A stretch of 13,080 nt of DNA from Deltaproteobacteria bacterium (lineage in GTDB: Bacteria; Myxococcota_A; UBA9160; PR03): positions 1 to 13,080 of the forward strand of contig JAGSPS010000047.1 of the NCBI GenBank assembly GCA_018262315.1. The letters are read 5' to 3'. The notes under the pieces are model-generated. The model was not told the origin of the DNA. It saw nothing but the letters and a program-made list of their open reading frames with translations, and ran no database searches. Position numbers and translations under genes: made by a program. Every line of letters begins with the position of its first letter. The stretch's first letter is position 1. This document shows positions 6,485-12,042 of the stretch, piece by piece.

Positions 6485-7434
6485 GCGCGCGCCCCGGATC
6501 GTGCCAGTGCCAGCAACGTCGTCTCCATGTCGAGCGGCCGCAACTCGACGACGCGTACGCCGGCGAGCGCGGCGAGATCGGCGATTACGCGCGCTGCGCC
6601 GGGCGAGCGCTCCGCTGCGACCTCGACGCGCGCGTAGCGACCGCTGGTTCGCACCGCGACGACGTAGGGCAGCGCGCGCGCCGCGGCCGCGATCGCGCGC
6701 GGCGCGGCCGCCCAGGCGCGATACAGCTCGACGCGTACCTGCGCGCGCAACTCGGCGGGCGTGCCGGTCGCGAGGACGCGGCCGGCGTCGAGGTAGACCA
6801 GCCGATCGCAGGACGCCGCTTCGTCGAGGTAACTCGTCGAGAGCAGCACCAGCGTTTCGCCGCGGCGCGCCGCGAGCAGTGCCGCGATCTCGGCGCGCGC
6901 CACCACGTCGACGCCGGCGGTGCACTCGTCGAGCACCAGCAGCGCAGGCTCGGGCAGCAGCGCATTCGCGACTGCGAGCTTCTGCTTCATGCCGCCCGAG
7001 AGCGCGCCGGTGGGTCGATCGGCAAATGGCGCGAGCGCCGTACGCGCCAGCAGTTCCTCGGCGCGGCGCTCGAAGACGGCAGTCGCGATGCGGTGCAGTT
7101 TCCCGGTGAAGCGCAGGTTCTCGATCACCGAGAGTTCGCGGTTCAGCGCGAACAACTGCGGCACGTAGCCGACCTGCGCCTTCAACGCGCGCACGTCGCC
7201 ACGCAGGTCGAAGCCGAGCACGTTCGCCCGCTGCGCTTCGACTTCGAGCAGTCCCGCAATCGCGCGCAACAGCGTCGTCTTGCCGGCGCCGTCGGGTCCG
7301 ACGACGCCCACCAGCTGCGCGCCCGTGAGCTGGAGGTCGACGCCTTCGAGCGCGTGCTTCCTGCCGTAGCGCTTCACCAGTTGCGCGAGGTCGATCTCCG
7401 GCGCGGCGCCCGCGAGCGTCGGCGCGGCGCTCAT
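6481..7434 (-). CDS. ybhF: ABC exporter ATPase, matching the N-terminal half of YbhF
   Basis: The 317-residue nucleotide-binding protein has Walker A GPDGAGKT (46-53), Q-loop Gln93 (GYVPQLFALN), signature LSGGMKQK (145-152), Walker B LLVLDE (165-170) followed by CTAGVD. The switch His is replaced by Ser201 (LLSTSYLDEAASCD), a change I associate with the first half of YbhF/RbbA proteins. Thus this subunit supplies the intact signature and the partner supplies the intact switch His. The C-terminal part after about 225 is an accessory domain. In E. coli both halves are one polypeptide; here they are two genes in different frames joined by an ATGA overlap. Motifs are complete up to the stop, so this does not look like a recent frameshift or a sequencing error. 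The start overlaps the adaptor stop (ATGA, 7431-7434). Confidence 0.92.
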   Translation of the reverse strand: MSAAPTLAGAAPEIDLAQLVKRYGRKHALEGVDLQLTGAQLVGVVGPDGAGKTTLLRAIAGLLEVEAQRANVLGFDLRGDVRALKAQVGYVPQLFALNRELSVIENLRFTGKLHRIATAVFERRAEELLARTALAPFADRPTGALSGGMKQKLAVANALLPEPALLVLDECTAGVDVVARAEIAALLAARRGETLVLLSTSYLDEAASCDRLVYLDAGRVLATGTPAELRAQVRVELYRAWAAAPRAIAAAARALPYVVAVRTSGRYARVEVAAERSPGAARVIADLAALAGVRVVELRPLDMETTLLALARSGARA

Positions 7435-8480
7435 CGCGAGTCCGGAGTCGCGGCGCTGGCGGTGCTCGCGTCGCCATCGAGTAGGTACACGTTGCCCTCG
7501 GTGCCGGGCTGGAAGCGCTCGACGCCTTCGAGGATGCGCACCTTGGCGCGGTAGACCTGGCCGAGCCGGTCGCTGCGCGTCTCGATCTTCTCGGGCGTGA
7601 AGTTGGCCTGATCGGCGACGAAGACGACTTGGCCGGGGACGCGACGGCCCGGCTCGCTGTCGAGTTCGATCGCGACGCGGCTGCCGACGCGCACGCGTGA
7701 CGCGTCGGCCACCGGCACGTAGATCTGAACGTACTTGTCGCTCGGGTCGAGCACCGAAACGAGCGCCGTGCCGGGCTGTGCCAGTTCGCCCGGCCAGACC
7801 AGTTGCGCCTGAACGACCGTCGCGGTGGCGGGCGCGCGCACCTCGTACTTCGCGCGCAGCACCTCGAGCTCGGCGAGCTGCGCGCGCGAGAGTGCGAGCT
7901 GTCCCTGCAGCACTTCGAGCTGGCGCTTCGCGAGCGCGATCTCGCCCTCCATCGCGCGCGTGCGCGCCAGCACGTCGCGCGCGCGGTCGACGGCGCTGCC
8001 CGAGGCGTCGCGCGCGGAACGCGACTCGTCGAGCCGCTGCGGCGATGCCACGCCCTGCTTCGCGAGCTGGCTCTGGCGCTCGTGCGTCACCGCGGCGAGT
8101 TGCGACTGCGCCTGCGTTTGGCGCAGCTCCGCCTCGCGCGTCGCGACGTCGCGCTGCCAGGTGACGTCGGTGAGCGCGATCTGTTCGTCCTGGCGGCGGA
8201 TCTGCGCCTCCAGCACTTCGAGTTCGCGCTGCTTCGAGGCGATCTTCGCGACGATCTCGGCGGGATCGAGGCGCACGACGACGGCGCCCGGCGCCACCGC
8301 GTCACCCTCGGCGAAGGCCACTTCGAGAACGCGACCGGATACTTCGGCGCGCAGCACGCGCTCCTCGCCTTCGACGAATCCCGTGTAGTGCTCGCCGCCG
8401 CCGTCGCGGCGCAGCCACAGCGACGCGGCGATCGCGGCAACGAGCAGCGCTGCGATCGGAATCAGGCGTTTGCGATTCAT
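7431..8480 (-). CDS. ybhG: HlyD/EmrA-type periplasmic adaptor (membrane fusion protein, YbhG-like)
   Basis: The 349-residue protein has an N-terminal anchor (about 6-23, LIPIAALLVAAIAASLWL) after a MNRKR basic start, so it is an inner-membrane protein facing the periplasm. Residues about 35-73 form the first half of a lipoyl-like domain (GFVEGEERVLRAEVSGRV, then FAEGDAVAPGAVVVRLDP). A long Glu/Gln/Ala-rich coiled-coil hairpin covers about 75-210, followed by the second lipoyl half (YEVRAPATATVVQAQLVWPGELAQPG) and a beta-barrel with YVQIYVPVADASRVRVGSRV. The FTPEKIETRSDRLGQVYRAKV stretch is typical of YbhG-like adaptors. It would link the ABC permeases to an outer-membrane channel, probably a TolC-like protein encoded elsewhere. 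The ATG overlaps the regulator stop (8477-8480, ATGA). Confidence 0.9.
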   Translation of the reverse strand: MNRKRLIPIAALLVAAIAASLWLRRDGGGEHYTGFVEGEERVLRAEVSGRVLEVAFAEGDAVAPGAVVVRLDPAEIVAKIASKQRELEVLEAQIRRQDEQIALTDVTWQRDVATREAELRQTQAQSQLAAVTHERQSQLAKQGVASPQRLDESRSARDASGSAVDRARDVLARTRAMEGEIALAKRQLEVLQGQLALSRAQLAELEVLRAKYEVRAPATATVVQAQLVWPGELAQPGTALVSVLDPSDKYVQIYVPVADASRVRVGSRVAIELDSEPGRRVPGQVVFVADQANFTPEKIETRSDRLGQVYRAKVRILEGVERFQPGTEGNVYLLDGDASTASAATPDSR

Positions 8481-9205
8481 GGCTTCGCCTCCTGCGGACG
8501 TTCGATGCGGGCGCGCTTGCGGCCGTCGGCCTGGCCGACGGCGTCGAGACCGCCGAGCGTGAACACGACCACGTGTTCCGTGACCTCGTCGACGAAGCCG
8601 GCCGGATAGGCGCGGCGGCGCATCATCAGCAGCAGGGCCGGGCGGTGGGTGAAATAGAAGATCACCTGGCCCATCAGGCTGCGCACGCAGAATTGGAGGC
8701 GCTGCTCGGAGAGCCTAGGCGCGAGACGCTGGAGCAGCAGCACCATGTCCTGGCGGAGCGGGTCGATCCAGCGGCGCACGATCACCGGCAGTGTCTCGCT
8801 CGGGTCGGCCAACTCGCGCTGCATCAGCCTCGCGTGGATGCCCGTCGGCTCGAGAAAGGCTTCGAACATCGTGCGCACGCGGGCGCGCAACAGCTCGACG
8901 AGCTGCTCGCGAGACAGACTCGCGACGTCCGCCGCGTCGATGGCGGCGCCGCGCTCGGCGAGACGTTGCGCGAGGCGTTCGAAATGGGTGCGCACCACTT
9001 CGCGATACAGCGCCTGCTTCGAGCCGAAGTGGTAGTTCGCGGCCGCGAGGTTCGCGCCGGAGCGATCGGCGATCTCGCGCATCGTCGCGCCGCGGTAGCC
9101 GCGCTCGGCAAAGACGGCCGCGGCCGCGGCGATCAGGCGATCGCGGGTCTCGGGTCGCGGCGCCGGGGCGGTCGTGCGCCGCGGGGGACGGGCTGCGGGG
9201 GGCAT
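8477..9205 (-). CDS. cecR: TetR-family regulator, CecR-like, first gene of the exporter operon
   Basis: The 242-residue protein has a Pro/Arg-rich N-terminal tail (1-20), then a TetR helix-turn-helix domain (about 22-68): RDRLIAAAAAVFAERGYRGA, TMREIADRSGANLAAANYHF and GSKQALYREV. The C-terminal ligand-binding half includes RLMQRELADPSETLPVIV, characteristic of the CecR (YbiH, DUF1956) group. In E. coli the CecR relative controls ybhGFSR, and the same transporter follows here, so it most likely represses its own operon until a ligand binds. The operator lies 15-30 bases before the ATG. No Shine-Dalgarno is visible, and the predicted transcription start falls at the ATG itself, so a leaderless message is possible. 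The stop overlaps the adaptor start by ATGA. Confidence 0.9.
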   Translation of the reverse strand: MPPAARPPRRTTAPAPRPETRDRLIAAAAAVFAERGYRGATMREIADRSGANLAAANYHFGSKQALYREVVRTHFERLAQRLAERGAAIDAADVASLSREQLVELLRARVRTMFEAFLEPTGIHARLMQRELADPSETLPVIVRRWIDPLRQDMVLLLQRLAPRLSEQRLQFCVRSLMGQVIFYFTHRPALLLMMRRRAYPAGFVDEVTEHVVVFTLGGLDAVGQADGRKRARIERPQEAKP

Positions 9206-9212
9206 CGAACGG

Positions 9213-9241
9213 ATGTTTCAATCAAATGTTTGATTTCGCAA
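9213..9241 (-). promoter_or_regulatory. Promoter of the exporter operon
   Basis: Reading the minus strand, -35 TTGCGA (9236-9241) and -10 AAACAT (9213-9218) are separated by exactly 17 bases. The spacer is almost entirely the TetR palindrome. Seven bases after the -10 comes the A of the regulator's ATG. The -10 is weak (three of six consensus bases), so the call rests on spacing and on the operator. Confidence 0.55.
9220..9235. promoter_or_regulatory. TetR/CecR-like operator palindrome
   Basis: AATCAAA-TG-TTTGATT is a perfect 7-bp inverted repeat with a 2-bp centre, a typical TetR operator layout. It is AT-rich in otherwise very GC-rich sequence. It sits between the -35 and -10 of the regulator's own promoter, where a bound dimer would block RNA polymerase. 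Confidence 0.75.
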
Positions 9242-9287
9242 GGCCCGCCGCCGCGGATTCGCCCCCGGCGCGAAGCGGCGCACTCGG

Positions 9288-9317
9288 TTGACGCTGTCCC
9301 CAGCGCACCCCTACTCT
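9288..9317 (+). promoter_or_regulatory. Candidate promoter of the cystathionine gamma-synthase gene
   Basis: TTGACG (9288-9293) matches five of six -35 bases. Eighteen bases later is TACTCT (9312-9317), a weak -10. An inverted repeat CCCCAG (9298-9303)/CTGGGG (9316-9321) spans the spacer and could be an operator. Transcription would start near 9325, leaving a leader of about 130 nt. Confidence 0.4.
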
Positions 9318-9330
9318 GGGGCAATCATCT

Positions 9331-9413
9331 GCGGCCGATCGGCGTGGGCCGACCCGCCGCGATCTGCGGGGCGATTTCCGACGCTTGCAGGCCCCCCGAG
9401 GAGCGTTCCTCGG
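9331..9413 (+). promoter_or_regulatory. Hairpin-rich leader before the cystathionine gamma-synthase gene
   Basis: Two stem-loops are visible. The first spans 9331-9360: outer GCGG/CCGC and inner TCGGC-GTGG-GCCGA. The second is a perfect 7-bp stem CCGAGGA-GCGT-TCCTCGG at 9396-9413, followed by 40 bases to the ATG. There is no T-run, so it is not a plain terminator. Genes for methionine synthesis often have SAM- or SAH-sensing leaders, but I cannot match this to a known riboswitch class. Confidence 0.35.
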
Positions 9414-9453
9414 AGCTCCCGCACTGCTAAGCGTCATTCGAGAAGAGTCGACC

Positions 9454-10677
9454 ATGAGCGAACGCCGACCGGATTCGGGACCGGATGAGGGCGACGCATC
9501 CAGCCCGCGCCGCGGCAACTCCACGAGCGCCGTCCACGGCGGCGAGCGCGAGTCGCGCGAGTGCAACTCGATCACCGTCCCGATCCACCAGACCTCCACC
9601 TACGCGTTCCGCGATTCCGATGAGGTGCGCGCCTACCAGGAGGGGCGCAGCGCGCGCGACGAATACGGTCGCTACGGCAATCCGACCTGGCGCGCCGTCG
9701 AGCGCAAGCTCGCCGAACTCGAAGGCGGCGACGACGCGGTGCTCTTCGCGTCGGGCATGTGCGCAGCCACCACCACCTTCTTCGCCATGCTGCCGCAGGG
9801 CTCACACATGGTGGTGACGAGCGACTGCTATCGCCGCACGCGCCAGTTCATCCGCCAGTACCTGACGAAGCTCGGCGTCGAGGCGACGGTGATCGAGCCG
9901 GCGGACACGCAGAAGCTCGCCGAGGCGATCCGTCCCGACACGAAGCTCTTCTTCACCGAGTGCCCCACCAATCCGTACCTGCGCGTGATCGACGTCGCCG
10001 AGGCGGCGCGCGTCTGCCACGCGCGCGGCGTCAAGATGATCATCGACTCGACCTTCGCGTCACCGGTGAACCACCGCGCGCTCGGCGACGGCGCCGATCT
10101 CGTGATCCACAGCGCGACCAAGTATCTCGGCGGCCACAACGATCTGCTCGCGGGCGCGGCGGTCGGCCCGGCACCGATCATCGGCGCGCTGCGCGAAGCC
10201 GTCGGCGTGCTCGGCGGTGTGCTCGACGCGCACGCCGCGTGGCTGCTGCTGCGCGGCATGAAGACACTCGGCCTGCGCATGGAGCGCCACAACGCGAACG
10301 GCCTGCGCGTGGCGAAGTGGCTCGAAGCCCACCCGAAGGTGCGGCGCGTCTGGTTCCCGGGACTCGCGAGCCATCCCGATCACGCCGTCGCCGCGCGCAC
10401 GATGCGCGGCTTCGGCGGCGTCGTGACCTTCGAGCTGGAAGCCGACTTCGATGCGACCTGCCGCTTCCTCGACGGCGTGCGCATCCCGTACATCGGTCCG
10501 AGCCTCGGCGGCGTGGAGTCGCTGATCGAAATGCCCGCGACGATGTCCTACTGGGATCTGTCGCGCGACGAGCGCTACGCGCTCGGCATCACCGACTCGC
10601 TGGTGCGGCTGTCGCTCGGCGTCGAGGACGGCGACGACCTGGTCGCGGATCTCGAGCAGGCGCTGGCCGCCGTCTAG
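9454..10677 (+). CDS. metB: Cystathionine gamma-synthase-like PLP enzyme (plant-type)
   Basis: The 407-residue cytoplasmic enzyme belongs to the Cys/Met metabolism PLP family. Landmarks are TVPIHQTSTYAF (41-52), EYGRYGNPT (70-78), ASGMCAATTTFFAMLPQG (99-116), Asp198 in IIDSTFASP, PLP lysine Lys223 in SATKYLGGHNDLLAG, and GVEDGDDLVADLEQAL near the end. DCYRRTRQFI, LFFTECPTNPYLR, GMKTLGLR, GFGGVV and MSYWDLSRDER resemble plant cystathionine gamma-synthase more than E. coli MetB, from memory of those sequences. The expected reaction joins an activated homoserine with cysteine to give cystathionine; a sulfhydrylase or lyase activity cannot be excluded. The first 20 residues are a non-conserved acidic tail. 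ATG 9454 is chosen; an in-frame TTG at 9385 lies within the leader hairpin region. AGAAG 10 nt upstream is a modest ribosome site. Confidence 0.9.
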   Translation: MSERRPDSGPDEGDASSPRRGNSTSAVHGGERESRECNSITVPIHQTSTYAFRDSDEVRAYQEGRSARDEYGRYGNPTWRAVERKLAELEGGDDAVLFASGMCAATTTFFAMLPQGSHMVVTSDCYRRTRQFIRQYLTKLGVEATVIEPADTQKLAEAIRPDTKLFFTECPTNPYLRVIDVAEAARVCHARGVKMIIDSTFASPVNHRALGDGADLVIHSATKYLGGHNDLLAGAAVGPAPIIGALREAVGVLGGVLDAHAAWLLLRGMKTLGLRMERHNANGLRVAKWLEAHPKVRRVWFPGLASHPDHAVAARTMRGFGGVVTFELEADFDATCRFLDGVRIPYIGPSLGGVESLIEMPATMSYWDLSRDERYALGITDSLVRLSLGVEDGDDLVADLEQALAAV

Positions 10678-10689
10678 TGCATCGGAGCT

Positions 10690-10705
10690 CGCAGTCCGGA
10701 CTGCG
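10690..10705. terminator. Palindrome between convergent genes, possible bidirectional terminator
   Basis: CGCAGTCC-GGACTGCG is a perfect 16-bp palindrome in the 34-base gap between the convergent metB-like and ogt stops. It could fold as GCAGT-CCGG-ACTGC in either transcript. It lacks a T-run, so intrinsic termination is uncertain. Confidence 0.45.
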
Positions 10706-10711
10706 GCGGCG

Positions 10712-11236
10712 CTACAGCAACGCGCCCTGGTGTCGAACCGACTGTTCCATCGCGAGCAGCCGTCGCTTGAGATCGAGGCCGCCGCCGTAGCCGCCGAGTT
10801 TGCCGCCCGACGCGATGACGCGGTGGCAGGGCACCACGAGCGGGATCGGGTTCGCGCCGTTGGCGCTGCCGACCGCGCGCACCGCGTTCGGGTTGCGGAC
10901 GGTGCGCGCCACGTCGGCGTAGCTGCGGGTCGCGCCGTACGGGATCTCGCAGAGCGCCTTCCAGACCGTGCACTGGAAGGTCGTACCGCGCAGATCGAGC
11001 GGCAGATCGAAGTCGCTGCGCTTGCCCTCGAGGTACTCGAGGACCTGGCGGATCGCTTCGCGGTTGGGCGCGAAGGCGTGCTCGCGTCGCGCACCCTTCG
11101 CGACGCGTGCGAGCCAACCCGCAAGCCCACGTCCGCCCGCGTTCGGCAGCCCCAGATACGCGAGACCGATCGCGGTGGAAGCGACGCGAAGCGTCCCGAT
11201 GGGCGAATCGAACTCGGCCGAATGCACCGTCTCCAT
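10712..11236 (-). CDS. ogt: Methylated-DNA--protein-cysteine S-methyltransferase
   Basis: The 174-residue suicide repair protein removes methyl groups from O6-methylguanine in DNA by transferring them to its own cysteine. The active site is PCHRVI with acceptor Cys137, preceded by VRAVGSANGANPIPLVV containing the intercalating Arg120. GTTFQCTVWKALCEIPYGATRSYADVA (about 84-110) is the winged-helix DNA-binding part, and GKLGGYGGGLDLKRRLLAME (about 145-164) follows the active site. The N-terminal half (METVHSAEFDSPIGTLRVAS) matches the usual Ogt length. An AraC-type Ada domain is absent. ATG 11236 is chosen, since the protein pattern begins there; a GTG at 11254 in the same frame would add six residues. 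It converges on the metB-like gene and a REP-like cluster lies just upstream. Confidence 0.95.
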   Translation of the reverse strand: METVHSAEFDSPIGTLRVASTAIGLAYLGLPNAGGRGLAGWLARVAKGARREHAFAPNREAIRQVLEYLEGKRSDFDLPLDLRGTTFQCTVWKALCEIPYGATRSYADVARTVRNPNAVRAVGSANGANPIPLVVPCHRVIASGGKLGGYGGGLDLKRRLLAMEQSVRHQGALL

Positions 11237-11255
11237 CGCCCCGCACGATACCACC

Positions 11256-11324
11256 TGGAGAAAGGGTGGAGAAAGGGGACGGTCCTCCCGAGGACTGGCT
11301 GAGGACTAACGGGACAGACATCCC
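11256..11324. repeat. REP-like palindromic repeat cluster
   Basis: A perfect 11-bp tandem repeat TGGAGAAAGGG (11256-11266 and 11267-11277) is followed by GGGACG, then GTCCTC-CC-GAGGAC (11282-11295), a second GAGGACT (11301-11307), and GGGA-CAGACA-TCCC (11311-11324). GTCCTC can pair with either GAGGAC copy. Such short G-rich tags next to imperfect palindromes in intergenic DNA resemble REP elements mobilised by Y1-type (RAYT) transposases; no transposase is in the window. Confidence 0.5.
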
Positions 11325-11533
11325 CGCTGAAGAGTCGATGCGTTCGTACGAACTGCGATCGAGCCAAGTCGACCGCGAAGGGGAACGACCGCCAACTGAA
11401 GGACGTTCGGAAGCGATCCGACACGTGGGGTCGGCTGGCTGCCTTTGTCGCGTCAGACTCGTCGGTCTGTACTATCGCTGCAGCGGCCGCGAGCGCTGGC
11501 GGGGCGCACTCGGTCGATTCTACCTTTGTGTGC
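11325..11533. other. Intergenic region between ogt and the MaoC-like gene, with candidate promoter
   Basis: Apart from the REP-like cluster, this gap holds an inverted repeat CAGAC-TCGTCG-GTCTG (11454-11469) directly before TACTAT (11470-11475), a plausible -10. A TTGTCG at 11445-11450 could be a -35 but the spacing of 19 is long. No small gene with a ribosome site is evident. Confidence 0.35.
11454..11475 (+). promoter_or_regulatory. Candidate -10 element with adjoining inverted repeat for the MaoC operon
   Basis: TACTAT matches five of six bases of TATAAT-type elements apart from the C in third position. The 5-bp inverted repeat immediately upstream overlaps the expected spacer and could be a regulator site. 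The message would start near 11482 with a leader of about 64 nt. Confidence 0.35.
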
Positions 11534-11539
11534 GAGGAG
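11534..11539 (+). promoter_or_regulatory. Ribosome binding site fixing the MaoC start
   Basis: GAGGAG stands 6 nt before GTG 11546. This is one of the best Shine-Dalgarno matches in the window and decides between two in-frame GTG starts. Confidence 0.7.
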
Positions 11540-11545
11540 CAAGCC

Positions 11546-12025
11546 GTGACGCAGGCGGGAGAAGGCGCAGCCACGTTCGAGGCGGCACAGCGCCGCGTCG
11601 GACAGGAGCTCGGCGCGAGCGACTGGCTCCTCGTCGACCAGGCGCGGATCGACGCCCACGCCGCCACCACCGGCGACGCGGACTTCCTCCACAACGATCC
11701 CGCGCGCGCGGCCCGCGAGGGACCCTTCGGCCGCACCATCGCCCAGGGCTCGCTGCTGCTCTCGATGCTGGTCGGCTTCGTGACCGAGATCGCGCCGCTG
11801 GCGGAGGATGTCTCCTACGCGCTCAACTACGGCTTCGATCGCCTGCGGTTCGTGCGCCCCGTACTGGAGGGCTCGCGAGTGCGGGCTCGGATGAAGCTCG
11901 ACGAGGTGCGCCCGCGCGGCGACGGCCGCTACGTCGTGGTGCTCGACGCGCGACTCGAGGTCGAGGGGCAGAGTGAGCCGGCGCTCGTGGCGAAGTGGCT
12001 CGGGCTCGTGGCGCCGCGCAGCTGA
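11546..12025 (+). CDS. MaoC-like (NodN-type) hot-dog dehydratase
   Basis: The 159-residue protein has the MaoC hydratase pattern: LGASDWLLVDQARIDAHAAT, then TGDADFLHNDPARA containing the Asp-x4-His pair (Asp44, His49) that acts on CoA-bound acyl chains, and GPFGRTIAQGSLLLSML. GASDWLxVDQxRI and the DxxFLHxDP form fit the NodN-like branch of (R)-specific enoyl-CoA hydratases. The common TIAHG is TIAQG here, a change near the active-site helix. It likely hydrates or dehydrates an acyl-CoA; the substrate is unknown. GTG 11546 is chosen because GAGGAG lies 6 nt upstream. An earlier in-frame GTG at 11528 has no ribosome site and would place GAGGAG inside the gene. The acyl-CoA synthetase gene follows after 17 bases, so the two are probably co-transcribed. 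Confidence 0.88.
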   Translation: MTQAGEGAATFEAAQRRVGQELGASDWLLVDQARIDAHAATTGDADFLHNDPARAAREGPFGRTIAQGSLLLSMLVGFVTEIAPLAEDVSYALNYGFDRLRFVRPVLEGSRVRARMKLDEVRPRGDGRYVVVLDARLEVEGQSEPALVAKWLGLVAPRS

Positions 12026-12042
12026 GCGGAGAAGAGCGCGCC

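Noticed and set aside
6485..7477. N-terminal extension of the second ATPase up to 7477
   Set aside because: The extension is Arg/Ala-rich shadow sequence over the first ATPase gene. The true start with the usual ABC beginning is at 6484.
9396..9440. SAH riboswitch before the metB-like gene
   Set aside because: CCGAGGAGCG recalls the start of the SAH riboswitch, but the downstream conserved core and pseudoknot partner are missing, and the sequence folds instead into a simple perfect hairpin.
9385..9453. Upstream TTG start for the metB-like gene
   Set aside because: The added 23 residues match nothing in the family, would cover the leader hairpin, and lack a ribosome site.
9759..10790. Plus-strand open frame of 343 codons inside the metB-like gene
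   Set aside because: It is a shifted frame of the PLP enzyme gene, with Arg-rich composition and no motif.
10060..11739. Minus-strand open frame of 559 codons over metB, ogt and MaoC genes
   Set aside because: It crosses three well-supported genes on both strands, has Arg/Ser/Ala-rich low-complexity sequence, and shows no family motif.
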